A DNA stretch of 64,000 nt from Microvirga sp. VF16. GTDB taxonomy: Bacteria > Pseudomonadota > Alphaproteobacteria > Rhizobiales > Beijerinckiaceae. Location of the stretch: contig NZ_CP069354.1 of the NCBI RefSeq assembly GCF_016864375.1, positions 3,817,501 to 3,881,500 on the forward strand, written 5' to 3'. This document shows, one piece after another, positions 32,113-43,419 of this stretch (positions are counted from its first letter, which is position 1; each line of letters opens with the position of its first letter). Made by a program: the position numbers and the translations under genes. The notes beneath the pieces were generated by a model. It saw only the letters and a program-made list of their open reading frames with translations, had not been told where the DNA came from and did not search any database.

Positions 32113-34764
32113 ATGCGCACCGACACAAGCCCGATTGTTCGCCTTGAGGATTACCGGCCCAGCGACTTCCTGATCGACAGCGTCGAGCTCGACGTCAAAC
32201 TGCACCCGACCGAGACCCGGGTCACCGCCACCCTCGTCATGAGACCTAATCCAGAGGGGCGCTCGGACGCCCCCCTTGTTCTCGACGGCGACGAACTGAA
32301 CCTGAAGGGTGTGGTCCTGAATGGACGAATCCTGACCGATGAAGAGTTCGAAGCCTCTCCGCAATCGCTCACGATTGCGCAAGCCCCCCGCCAGCCCTTC
32401 ACCCTGACCATCGAGACTGAGATAAACCCGACGGCCAACACGAAGCTCATGGGCCTTTATCGGTCGAGCAGCAATTATTGCACGCAATGCGAGGCCGAGG
32501 GCTTCCGGCGCATCACCTATTTCCTCGACCGGCCCGACGTGATGGCCGTCTACACGACCCGCATCGAGGCGGATCGCGACGACGTTCCGGTTCTTCTCGG
32601 CAATGGCAATCCCGTGGAAAGCGGGCCTGTCGATGGAACCAGCAAGCATTATGCCGTCTGGCACGATCCGCACCCGAAGCCGTCCTATCTTTTCGCTTTG
32701 GTGGGAGGGAGACTCGGCCGGATCTCCAAAACCTTCACGACCATGAGCGGACGCGAGGTGGAGCTTGCGATCTACGTGGAGCCCGGCAAGGAGGACCGCG
32801 CAGATTATGCCCTCGACGCGCTCGAACGCTCCATGCGCTGGGACGAGAAGGTCTTCGGCTGCGAATACGATCTCGACGTGTTCAATATCGTCGCTGTGTC
32901 CGACTTCAACATGGGCGCGATGGAGAACAAGGGTCTCAACATCTTCAACGACAAGTATGTCCTGGCCAGCCCTGAGACCGCGACGGATATGGACTACGCC
33001 CATATCGAAGCGATCATCGCGCACGAGTATTTCCACAACTGGACCGGCAACCGCGTCACCTGCCGCGACTGGTTTCAGCTCTGCCTAAAGGAGGGGCTGA
33101 CGGTCTTCCGCGACCAGGAATTCTCGTCGGACGAACGCTCCCGCCCCGTGCATCGCATTGCCGAGGTGAAAACTTTAAGGGCGCGGCAGTTCCTGGAGGA
33201 TTCGAGTCCCCTCGCCCATCCGGTGCGTCCGAGCCAATATCGTGAGATCAACAACTTCTATACCGCGACGGTCTATGAAAAGGGCGCGGAGATCGTCCGC
33301 ATGCTCAAGACGATCATCGGCGAAGAAGATTTCCGACGCGGCATGGATCTCTATTTCGAGCGCTGCGACGGCACCGCCGCCACGGTCGAGGATTTCCTGA
33401 ACGCCTTCGCCGACGTGACGGGCCGGGACCTGTCCCACTTCGCCCGCTGGTACGAGCAATCGGGGACGCCACGGGTGAAGGTGAAGGGGCAATACGACCC
33501 GGAGGCGCAGACCTACCGCCTCGATCTCGCGCAGAGCACGCCCCCGACGCCCGGCCAGACGAAGAAGGAAGCGATGGCGATTCCCGTGGCGCTCGGTCTG
33601 GTGACGCATGACGGATCACCGGCGACTGCAGCTTGCGACCGCGTGGACCTGCGCGGTGTCTTCCTGTTCGACAAGCCTGAGGCCACCATCACCTTCACGG
33701 GTGTGACGTCCCTGCCTGTCCCTTCGCTCTTCAGAGGGTTCTCGGCTCCGGTCAAGGTATCGCTCGATCTGCCGAATGAGGAACTGCTGGTCCTCCTCCG
33801 GCACGACACCGATGCCTTCAATCGCTGGCAGGCGGCTCAGACCGTTGCCATGCGTCTGCTGGCTTCTCTCTCGACGGGCATTCAAGTCACCGACGAGGAA
33901 ATCAATGCCTTCTCCGGAGCGCTCTGCTCCTTCATGGACAGGGATGCCCTGGACGATCCGGCCTTCGCGGCGCTTGTCGTCACGCTTCCGAGCGAGGCGG
34001 ATATTGCGCAGGAGATCGGGCAGAATGTGAATCCCGACGCCATCCATGGCGCTCGTTCGGAGATGCGTCGCCGCATCGGTCAAAGCTGCGCCACGCATCT
34101 GCACCGCTTCTACGATTCCCTGTCCGCTGCAAGGGCTTACAGTCCGGATGCGGCAAGCGCCGGACGCCGATCCTTGCGCAATGCATCCCTCGACCTTCTC
34201 TCTGCATCCGACCCCTGCGTGGGCGAGGCACTCGCCGTGAGGCAGCTTGAATCGGCGAGCAACATGACCGATCGCCTTGCAGCACTGAGCGTTCTGACGA
34301 CCTTGCCCGGCGCAGTCCGCGAAGAGGCCATCGCCCGGTTCGGGGACCGCTACCGCAACGAGCCCCTGGTCCTCGACAAGTGGTTCACGCTGCAGGCAGC
34401 CATTCCGGAGGACGGCACCTTGGAGCGCGTCAAGGGTTTGATGCAGCATCCGGCTTTCTCCATCGCCAATCCCAATCGCGTGCGCTCGCTCATCGGAAGC
34501 TTTGCCATGCTGAACCAGGTTCAGTTCAATCGTGCGGACGGAGCAGGCTACCGCTTCCTGGCCTCCATCGTTTTACGCGCGGACGAGTTGAATCCGCAGC
34601 TCGCGGCCCGTCTTCTGACCGCGTTCAGCACGTGGCGCATGATGGAAAGCGCCCGCCGGTCGCATGCGGAAGAGGCCCTTCGTTCCATCGCCCAAAAGCC
34701 CAACCTTTCCCGCGATGTAGGAGACATCGTGAGCCGCTCCCTCGAGGAGAGCCAGGGGAAATAA
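32113..34764 (+). CDS. pepN: Aminopeptidase N (M1 family)
   Basis: An 883-aa zinc aminopeptidase that trims N-terminal residues from peptides in the cytoplasm. The exopeptidase motif is GAMENKGLNIFND, and the zinc site is HEYFHNWTGNRVT (His304, Glu305, His308) with Glu327 in LKEGLTVF, giving the full HExxH-x18-E spacing. The C-terminal helical domain (about 550-883) matches the proteobacterial PepN type. Length is normal. The start at 32113 has only a weak ribosome-binding site. Confidence 0.96.
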   Translation: MRTDTSPIVRLEDYRPSDFLIDSVELDVKLHPTETRVTATLVMRPNPEGRSDAPLVLDGDELNLKGVVLNGRILTDEEFEASPQSLTIAQAPRQPFTLTIETEINPTANTKLMGLYRSSSNYCTQCEAEGFRRITYFLDRPDVMAVYTTRIEADRDDVPVLLGNGNPVESGPVDGTSKHYAVWHDPHPKPSYLFALVGGRLGRISKTFTTMSGREVELAIYVEPGKEDRADYALDALERSMRWDEKVFGCEYDLDVFNIVAVSDFNMGAMENKGLNIFNDKYVLASPETATDMDYAHIEAIIAHEYFHNWTGNRVTCRDWFQLCLKEGLTVFRDQEFSSDERSRPVHRIAEVKTLRARQFLEDSSPLAHPVRPSQYREINNFYTATVYEKGAEIVRMLKTIIGEEDFRRGMDLYFERCDGTAATVEDFLNAFADVTGRDLSHFARWYEQSGTPRVKVKGQYDPEAQTYRLDLAQSTPPTPGQTKKEAMAIPVALGLVTHDGSPATAACDRVDLRGVFLFDKPEATITFTGVTSLPVPSLFRGFSAPVKVSLDLPNEELLVLLRHDTDAFNRWQAAQTVAMRLLASLSTGIQVTDEEINAFSGALCSFMDRDALDDPAFAALVVTLPSEADIAQEIGQNVNPDAIHGARSEMRRRIGQSCATHLHRFYDSLSAARAYSPDAASAGRRSLRNASLDLLSASDPCVGEALAVRQLESASNMTDRLAALSVLTTLPGAVREEAIARFGDRYRNEPLVLDKWFTLQAAIPEDGTLERVKGLMQHPAFSIANPNRVRSLIGSFAMLNQVQFNRADGAGYRFLASIVLRADELNPQLAARLLTAFSTWRMMESARRSHAEEALRSIAQKPNLSRDVGDIVSRSLEESQGK

Positions 34765-34784
34765 CCTATTCAAATGAATAGGTT
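34763..34784. repeat. AT-rich perfect inverted repeat at the pepN stop
   Basis: AACCTATTC (34763-34771) and its exact complement GAATAGGTT (34776-34784) flank a 4-base centre. The left arm includes the end of the pepN stop codon. No T run follows. It may be a 3' end hairpin or a regulator site; sequence alone does not decide. Confidence 0.45.
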
Positions 34785-34955
34785 ACCGAGTTGTCCAAGA
34801 TTTCCCCAAGGGAATGCAAAATGGGAAATTTTTTATTAACCTTCGGGTTCTACTAACTAGACAAATCACCCGCTCAAGATTCTATTGTTAGTGATTCGGA
34901 GAGATGCGGCACGTCCTCCGAAACAGGACGTAAATGGTTCCGGAGGAAACATCGC

Positions 34956-37283
<2,328 letters not shown>

Positions 37284-37320
37284 AAGCCCTGCATCGTCGG
37301 GGACGATCTCACGCCATCAA

Positions 37321-37347
37321 AAAGCCGGCGCGTGTGGCGCCGGCTTT
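37321..37347. terminator. Terminator between the PAS kinase and RTX gene 1
   Basis: AAAGCCGGCGC (37321-37331) pairs perfectly with its complement at 37337-37347 across GTGTG. It lies between convergent genes. The whole surrounding block, from the last kinase codons onwards, is duplicated almost unchanged at 40234-40320. Confidence 0.8.
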
Positions 37348-37376
37348 GGCTTGTGTGTCCGCTCCGATGCCTGCGC

Positions 37377-39740
37377 TCAGATCAGCAGGAATGAGTTGGC
37401 GGTCAGGGCCAGGTTCTTGGCCAGGGTGGCGAACTGCACCTGCGCCACGCCGCCGACGCCGTCGGCATCGTAGGACAGCGCGCCGGTGACGCTGTTGTAG
37501 ACCAGCCGGTGCGCCGTGCTCGTCGCCGCCGCCCCGGTGGTGAAGGCGCCCGGCGCCACATAGGCCAGGACCGACGGCACTGCGCTGCCGCTGCTGGGGC
37601 CGAACGCCGTGAACACGCTGCGCGCCAGCACCAGGGAGTCCTGGCCGACCGCAAAGTCGGTCACGGTGTCGACGTTGCCCGCGCCCAACGCCGCATCGAA
37701 GCGGAACCAGTCCGCCCCGCCGCCACCGACGAGCTGATCCGAACCCAACCCACCCGCAAGCTGGTCGCTGCCCTCGCCGCCCTCGAGCGCATCGCCGCCG
37801 GTGCCGCCCTGCAGTGTGTCGTGGCCGCCCAGGCCCAGGATCGCGTTGCCGGTCGCATCCGCCACCAGATAGTCGCCGTGCTGCGAGCCCTGCAGGCCGC
37901 GGATGTCGAGATAGACATCGCCCGCCGCCTCGCCGGTGTTGGCCCAGCGGTTGGCCAGGTTGGCGGTCACGCCGGATGTGGCGTTGGCATAGGAGGCCCA
38001 GTCCGAGCCGGCGCCGCCGACCAGCACGTCGGCGCCGAGGTTGCTCTGCAGGATGTCGTCGCCGTCGCCACCGTCGAGATGGCTGTTGCCGGCCCAGGCC
38101 GACAGGATGTCGTTGCCGCCGAGCCCCGACAGCGCGCTGCCGGCCCCACTCCGGTCGCCGGTCAGGCGGTCGGCATGCTGCGAGCCCTGCAGGCCGCGGA
38201 TGGCGATGTAGATGTCGCCATGCGCCTCGCCGGCATTGGCGGCGCTGGCCGCCAGGTTGGCGACCACGCCGGATGTGGCATTGGCGTACGAGGCCCAGTT
38301 GAAGCCGGCGCCGCCCTCGAGCGTGTCGGCGCCACCCCCGCCCTGCAGGATGTCGTCGCCGCCGATCCCCTTGAGCCAGTTCGCCCCGGCATCGCCGGCG
38401 AGCACGTCGCAGCCGTGGCTGCCCTCGAGGTTCTCGACATTGTCGTAGGTGTCGCCGACCGCGGCGGCGCCGCCACCGCTCAGGCTGCCGAAGCCGCCGC
38501 GGCCGTCGGCCAGGCTGGCATTCACACCCTGGATCGCATCGGCATACGACGCCCAGTCGATGCCGTAGCTGCCGATCAGATGATCCGCGCCACCGCCGCC
38601 GAGCAGGGTGTCATCGCCCACCCCGCCGTCGAGCGTGTCGGCGCCGACTCCTCCGCGCAGGAGATCGTCGGAGCCCTGGCCGCAGAGCATGTTGTTTTGA
38701 GCATCGCCGGTCAGGATGTCGGCGTAGGCGGTGCCGGACACGTTCTCGATACCGTGATAAGTATCGCCTGCCGCCTCCCAAGTGTTGAAGGCGGTGTTGT
38801 CCAGGTTCACCGTCACGCCCTGGCCGTTGAGGCCGGTATAAGCCGCCGTGTCGCCCGTGCCGTCGCCGCCGATCAGCAGATCCGCCCCCGCACCACCATT
38901 GAGGATGTCATCGCCATCGCCGCCCACAAGGATATCGTCACTCACCCCTCCCGCAAGAGTGTCGTTACCGCCCCCGCTGCTCAACACACCATCTGCGGTC
39001 AGCAGATCGGCCGCGCTCGTTCCAAGGGTTGCAAAAACAAAGAATGTTTTATCGCCGATAGAAACCTGCAGCAGAGCTTGATCTTCGCTGCTTTCGCTCT
39101 CGGCGCGATCTGGAAATTGCTTTTCCGATCCCTCCCCATAGCGCTCCCTCATAAAGTTCTGAAAATCCTTCAACCGCCGCTCGGCAGAAATTCTTTCGTG
39201 ATGGGATGTCGTACCGTCGGGATATGTCCGATAAGTTATCATATCCCCCTTGGTATCGAGATAAGAAACTACGTTATATTCAGATCCGAAATCTATTGTA
39301 TGGACAGTCCTTATATTTCCGTTTTCAGTTGGCTGATCGGTCACAACAGATGTGCTTGTAAGTCTATTACTGCTCCCAACTTGTTGAAATCTTTCTATAA
39401 TAGTTGAATTCCCACCACGATTTAAAGTTACTGTCGTAAGACCACCCTCAGTTGACGTTGTAATCGTTGTTGTCTTACCCCACTCATTTGGATGCGTTTG
39501 ACTTGTCAGGCTCCCATCCGGATTCTGGTAAGTTCTGGTCGTACTGCCATCGGAATTTTCTTTTACGCCAACGAGGTTGCTCACATTACCTGTGCTTACG
39601 CTTCCATTGGTATTGATCCTCGTGACACCGCCGCCACTCGTGCCGCCATTGACAGCGCCACCGTATCCGACCGACCCACCATAGCGCCCTGTATGCAGGA
39701 GATATTCCTCCTCAAGAACCGAAAGCTGCCTATCCGCCAT
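37377..39740 (-). CDS. RTX calcium-binding repeat protein 1
   Basis: A 787-aa protein likely secreted by a type I system. Residues 1 to about 225 form a Gly/Thr/Ser/Asn-rich N-terminal region with YD-like phrases such as STTRTYQNPDGS and ITYRTYPDGTTSHHE. A bridge, VSIGDKTFFVFATLG, leads into RTX nonapeptides (GGxGxDxLxGG) from about residue 255. About four modules follow, each with a phrase like SDWASYANATSGVTANLANR followed by GD.Y and more nonapeptides. The last 100 residues (DTVTDFAVGQDSLVLARSVF to NSFLLI) are the probable secretion signal. The 5' third is clearly more AT-rich. No transporter genes are nearby. Confidence 0.85.
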   Translation of the reverse strand: MADRQLSVLEEEYLLHTGRYGGSVGYGGAVNGGTSGGGVTRINTNGSVSTGNVSNLVGVKENSDGSTTRTYQNPDGSLTSQTHPNEWGKTTTITTSTEGGLTTVTLNRGGNSTIIERFQQVGSSNRLTSTSVVTDQPTENGNIRTVHTIDFGSEYNVVSYLDTKGDMITYRTYPDGTTSHHERISAERRLKDFQNFMRERYGEGSEKQFPDRAESESSEDQALLQVSIGDKTFFVFATLGTSAADLLTADGVLSSGGGNDTLAGGVSDDILVGGDGDDILNGGAGADLLIGGDGTGDTAAYTGLNGQGVTVNLDNTAFNTWEAAGDTYHGIENVSGTAYADILTGDAQNNMLCGQGSDDLLRGGVGADTLDGGVGDDTLLGGGGADHLIGSYGIDWASYADAIQGVNASLADGRGGFGSLSGGGAAAVGDTYDNVENLEGSHGCDVLAGDAGANWLKGIGGDDILQGGGGADTLEGGAGFNWASYANATSGVVANLAASAANAGEAHGDIYIAIRGLQGSQHADRLTGDRSGAGSALSGLGGNDILSAWAGNSHLDGGDGDDILQSNLGADVLVGGAGSDWASYANATSGVTANLANRWANTGEAAGDVYLDIRGLQGSQHGDYLVADATGNAILGLGGHDTLQGGTGGDALEGGEGSDQLAGGLGSDQLVGGGGADWFRFDAALGAGNVDTVTDFAVGQDSLVLARSVFTAFGPSSGSAVPSVLAYVAPGAFTTGAAATSTAHRLVYNSVTGALSYDADGVGGVAQVQFATLAKNLALTANSFLLI

Positions 39741-39843
39741 ATCAAACCGCCCCCAACGTCAATTTTGCACGTTTGTAGTTCGCCCACGCGCACCGCATTC
39801 CGAGCAGATTTCCGGGAGGTAGAGAACTCTCGGGATATGTAGG

Positions 39844-39877
39844 ATTGAAGGATTCTTTATCCCCTAAGTCCTTCAAT
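39844..39877. promoter_or_regulatory. Inverted repeat upstream of RTX gene 1
   Basis: ATTGAAGGA (39844-39852) and its exact complement TCCTTCAAT (39869-39877) are separated by 16 bases in the AT-rich region upstream of RTX gene 1. The spacing is compatible with a regulator site or a leader hairpin. It is not found upstream of RTX gene 2. Confidence 0.35.
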
Positions 39878-39971
39878 AATAACGAAAAGTTTTACCTTCC
39901 CGTGGGGGAGCGCAACCCGTGATGCGTCTCTTCCGAGACGGCAATTTACACGGGGGCCGACATCAAGGTTC

Positions 39972-40226
39972 TCACTTGACCATTGTCGCGGAGATCGCTG
40001 TCACGCGGCGGTACGTCTCCTGAAGCCGCTCCCGCAGCACTTGTGCGCTCGGCAGCCCTGCGACCGTCGCGAGACGCTTGAGGATCACGGGCGGCATCAT
40101 CTCAGTGTCGAACTTGCCTTCGATGGTCAGGGGTTGCCATTGAAAGACATCGTTGAAGAGCCTGTGCGCCTCCGTGAGCGTTCGCGTTTCAACCTCGCTC
40201 AGGCCGCTGAAGGAAAACACCGGCAC
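39972..40226 (-). pseudogene. Duplicated 3' fragment of glnE
   Basis: This 84-codon frame matches the C-terminus of GlnE: RTLTEAHRLFNDVFQWQPLT here against RTLIDAHKLLNDVFQWQRLT, and PVILKRLATVAGLPSAQVL against PVILKRLATVAGLPSAKVL. The match covers only the last 75 or so residues, and the final residues differ. It has no catalytic domain and is a remnant from the tandem duplication. It has diverged more than the adjoining kinase tail copy, which is worth noting. Confidence 0.88.
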
Positions 40227-40233
40227 CGAGATT

Positions 40234-40320
40234 GCGCTCGCGGATGCAGCCGCCTAAAAGCCCTGCATCGTCGGGGACGATCTCACGCCATCAAAAGCCG
40301 GCGCGTGTGGCGCCGGCTTT
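40234..40320. repeat. Copy of the PAS-kinase 3' end and terminator
   Basis: From GCGCTCGCGGATGCAGCC onwards, about 87 bases repeat the last kinase codons, its TAA (here 40255-40257) and the GCCGGCGC hairpin terminator (40294-40320), with only one base missing relative to 37261-37347. It lies between the glnE fragment and RTX gene 2 and marks the left edge of the second duplication unit. Confidence 0.92.
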
Positions 40321-40380
40321 GGCTTTCTTATCCGCTCTGGGTCGCTCATCGCTGCCGCGAACTGCGCCTGCGATCGGCGC

Positions 40381-43200
40381 TCAGATCAGCAGGAATGAGT
40401 GGGCGGTCAGGGCGAGGTTCTTGGCCAGGGTGGCGAACTGCACCTGCGCCACGCCGCCGACCCCGTCGGCGTCGTAGGACAGCGCGCCGGTGGCGCCGTT
40501 GTAGACCAGCCGGTGCGCCGAGCTGCTCGCCGCAGCCCCGATGGTGAAGGCCGAGGCCGACACCGTCAGCGACGGCATCCAGCCGCCGGAGAAGGCCGTG
40601 AACACGCCGCGCGACAACACGATCAGGTCCTGGCCCGCCGTGAAGTCGGTGATCGTGTCGATGTTGCCGCCGCCCAGCGCCGTGTCGAAGCGGAAGTTGT
40701 CCCCCCCCGCCCCGCCCGTGAGCTGATCGGCGCCGGCCCCGCCAGAAAGCCGGTCGCTGCCGTTGCCGCCGAGCAGGATGTCGTTGGCGCCGTTGCCGGA
40801 GAGCGTGTCGTCGCCGTCGCCGCCATCGAGATGATCGCCGCCGGCCTGGCCCAACAGGGAGTCGTTGCCGCCGAGCCCTGAGAGCGCGTTGCCGAGCGTG
40901 GTGGCATCGCCGGCCAGCACGTCGTTGTGGTTCGAGCCCTGCAGGCCGCGGATGCCGATGTAGACGTCGCCCGCCGCCTCGCCGGTGTTGAGCGACCTGT
41001 AGCTCAGGCTCGCCGTCACGCCCGCCGTGGCACCGGCATAGGAGGCCCAGTTGAAGCCCTCGCCGCCGTCCAGCGTGTCGGCGCCGCCCCCGCCCTGCAG
41101 GATGTCGTCGCCTCCCAGGCCGCGCAGGTGATTGGCACCGGCATGGCCGGCGAGCACGTCGCCGCCGTTGGATCCCTCGACGTTCTCGACCCCGTCATAG
41201 GTGTCGCCCGCGGCCTCGGCGCCGCCATTGAGGCTGCCGTGGTAGCCGCGCCCGTCCGCCAGGCTCACATTCACCCCCCGGATCGCATCGGCATAGGACA
41301 CCCAATCGGTGCCGTAGCTGCCGATGAGATGATCCGCGCCGGTACCGCCATACAGGGTGTCGTCGCCCAAGCCGCCGTCGAGAGTGTCGTTGCCGTCGCG
41401 GCCCTGCAGCACGTCGTTGCCGCCGAGCCCTGAGAGCGCATTGCCGGCGCCGTCGCCGGCGAGCTGATCGCCATGGTTCGAGCCTTCCAGCGCCTCGATG
41501 CCGACGTAAGCGTCGCCTCCCGCCTCACCGGTGTTGAGCGCCCGGTTGGCGAGATCCGCCCGCACGCCGGAGGTGGCTTCTGCATAGGACGCCCAGTCGA
41601 AGCCCTCGCCGCCGTCGAGCGTGTCGGCGCCGAGCCCGCCGCGCAGGATGTCGTCCGAGCCCAGGCCGGACAGGACGTTGTTCTTGGCATCGCCGACCAG
41701 GGTGTCGGTCAGCTTGGTGCCGGACACGTTCTCGATGCCGTCATAGGTGTCGCCGGCGGCCTCGCCCGTGTTCAGGTGCGGCTTGGCCAGATGCACCGTC
41801 ACGCCGGTGCCATCGACGCTGTAGGCCGCCCAATCGATCCCGAAGCTGCCGACAAGGTGATCCGCCCCGATGCCGCCATAGAGGGTGTCGTCGCCTAAGC
41901 CGCCGTCGAGACGGTCCTGGCCGCCCAGCCCGATGAGCACATCGTTGCCGTCGCGGCCCTGCAGGTCGTTCGTGCCTTTGTCGCCGGCAAGCTCGTCCTT
42001 GAAGCGCGAGCCGATGAGGCCCTCGATGGAGGCATAGACATCGCCCGCTGCCTCGCCTTCATTGTGATGATTGAGGGTCAGCTTTGCCGTCACGCCGGCA
42101 GCGGCGTTCTCATAGCTTGCGTAGTCGATGCCCTCGCCGCCCACGAGCTGATCACTGCCTTCGCCGCCTTCCAGGAGGTCATCGCCGGCCCCGCCCTGCA
42201 GGACATTGTGCAAAGCATTGCCGACCAGGCGGTCATCATAGGCCGAGCCGGTCAAGCCTTCGATGCTGCTGTAGCGGTCGCCCGCCGCCTCGCCCGTGTT
42301 CTCGGCTGCGTTCGATAGGTTCGCGACGACACCGGCAGAAGATTGCGCATAGTTGGCGAGGTCGAAACCCTCGCCGCCATCAAGGATATCAGCGCCGAGA
42401 CCGCCGGTTAGGATGTCATGACCGAGCCCGCCCACCAGCAAATCATTGTCAGAGCCGCCCATGAGGATGTCGGCCCTGTCGCCACCAGTGAGAGTATCAT
42501 CGCCCTCGAAACCCGATAGACCTCCATTTCCGACCAAGTGGTCAGCTTTGGCAGTCCCTCGCAGAATTTCCACAAAGTACGCCTTCCCACCGACGGCGAA
42601 CTGTGCGACTTCGTGGACGGGCTGAGGATTCTCCGGAGTTTCAGGCCTTGGGACGAACGTAGAGTCACCCCAGTCAGTGTCCTGCTCGATCTCTCTGGGA
42701 TCTCTGGGAGGACCTAAGAGGAATCCGGCGATGACTAGACCGATTGGAACGACGGCCAAGCTGGCACCGCTGCCAACGATGCCAGCGGTGGAGAGTTCGA
42801 CGCTATAGGTCAGCCCGGCGCTATAGGTCGTGACGCCGGCTACACCGGAGCTAGCCAAAGCAGCCGCAGCATCAAAAACAACAAAATTCACAATGGGTAT
42901 TGCGGCTATCACACCTGCGAACTCCCAAGAATCAAAAGTAAGGACGGCCGTCCCTGCAGTGCCCGAACCGCCGGTGCCACCTGTGCCGGTCCCGCTTGAA
43001 GCAGGCGGCGTGGTAGGAGTTGAAGTATTGGAACTCGAGCCCGGTGCGGGGGCGGATGTGCCCCCGCCGACTGGTGTGCTTCCTGTTTGTGAGGTGGGTG
43101 ACGAACCCGGTCCAATGAAGGTCCCGTTGCCGTACCAACATGACAGAGTTCCACCATTTGCTATTTCGTGCAGATAACAGAGATAATCCATCGTTGCCAT
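40381..43200 (-). CDS. RTX calcium-binding repeat protein 2
   Basis: A 939-aa RTX protein. Residues 1-85 are low-complexity (Gly, Ser, Thr, Pro). Residues 90-165 are hydrophobic (FAGVIAAIPIVNFVVFDAAA, then VVPIGLVIAGFLLG), possibly membrane-active. A bridge, FAVGGKAYFVEILRGTAKAD (residues 201-220), resembles that of RTX protein 1. About six modules follow, each with a FDWASYAEATSGVRADLANR-like phrase plus NTGEAAGD and GGxGxDxLxGG repeats. The C-terminal 100 residues are nearly the same as in RTX protein 1 and end in HSFLLI. The ATG at 43200 follows GAGGGGGG. It is likely exported by a type I system encoded elsewhere. Confidence 0.86.
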   Translation of the reverse strand: MATMDYLCYLHEIANGGTLSCWYGNGTFIGPGSSPTSQTGSTPVGGGTSAPAPGSSSNTSTPTTPPASSGTGTGGTGGSGTAGTAVLTFDSWEFAGVIAAIPIVNFVVFDAAAALASSGVAGVTTYSAGLTYSVELSTAGIVGSGASLAVVPIGLVIAGFLLGPPRDPREIEQDTDWGDSTFVPRPETPENPQPVHEVAQFAVGGKAYFVEILRGTAKADHLVGNGGLSGFEGDDTLTGGDRADILMGGSDNDLLVGGLGHDILTGGLGADILDGGEGFDLANYAQSSAGVVANLSNAAENTGEAAGDRYSSIEGLTGSAYDDRLVGNALHNVLQGGAGDDLLEGGEGSDQLVGGEGIDYASYENAAAGVTAKLTLNHHNEGEAAGDVYASIEGLIGSRFKDELAGDKGTNDLQGRDGNDVLIGLGGQDRLDGGLGDDTLYGGIGADHLVGSFGIDWAAYSVDGTGVTVHLAKPHLNTGEAAGDTYDGIENVSGTKLTDTLVGDAKNNVLSGLGSDDILRGGLGADTLDGGEGFDWASYAEATSGVRADLANRALNTGEAGGDAYVGIEALEGSNHGDQLAGDGAGNALSGLGGNDVLQGRDGNDTLDGGLGDDTLYGGTGADHLIGSYGTDWVSYADAIRGVNVSLADGRGYHGSLNGGAEAAGDTYDGVENVEGSNGGDVLAGHAGANHLRGLGGDDILQGGGGADTLDGGEGFNWASYAGATAGVTASLSYRSLNTGEAAGDVYIGIRGLQGSNHNDVLAGDATTLGNALSGLGGNDSLLGQAGGDHLDGGDGDDTLSGNGANDILLGGNGSDRLSGGAGADQLTGGAGGDNFRFDTALGGGNIDTITDFTAGQDLIVLSRGVFTAFSGGWMPSLTVSASAFTIGAAASSSAHRLVYNGATGALSYDADGVGGVAQVQFATLAKNLALTAHSFLLI

Positions 43201-43326
43201 AATTGAGCCCCCCTCAATGAGCCCTCACCGTGGCGCGGCCGTAAAAGAACCTCTCGCCCAGTAACTCAAGGTCCATTTGTCGGATACTGAGGGCAGGAGT
43301 CTACCCCTTAATCATATAGCCATAGC

Positions 43327-43354
43327 TGTATAACTTATTGAAAATTATGTCGAA
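43327..43354 (-). promoter_or_regulatory. Possible sigma-70 promoter for RTX gene 2
   Basis: On the minus strand, TTCGAC (43354-43349) and TATACA (43332-43327) are separated by 16 bases in a locally AT-rich stretch. Just upstream is a palindrome, TTGCA-TGC-TGCAA (43368-43380). The leader to the ATG would be about 120 bases. The -35 match is weak. Confidence 0.3.
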
Positions 43355-43419
43355 AAATCATTCTAAGTTGCATGCTGCAACGGAAGGTGATCAGTACAGG
43401 TAGCACTACAATTCTGGCA

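Noticed and set aside
37509..39407. A 632-codon open frame opposite RTX gene 1
   Set aside because: It is the mirror of the RTX repeats; the RTX direction has the nonapeptides, start site and secretion tail.
37600..42500. Regular short repeats that could suggest a CRISPR array
   Set aside because: The repeats are in frame, degenerate and encode RTX nonapeptides; there are no uniform direct repeats with unique spacers and no cas genes.
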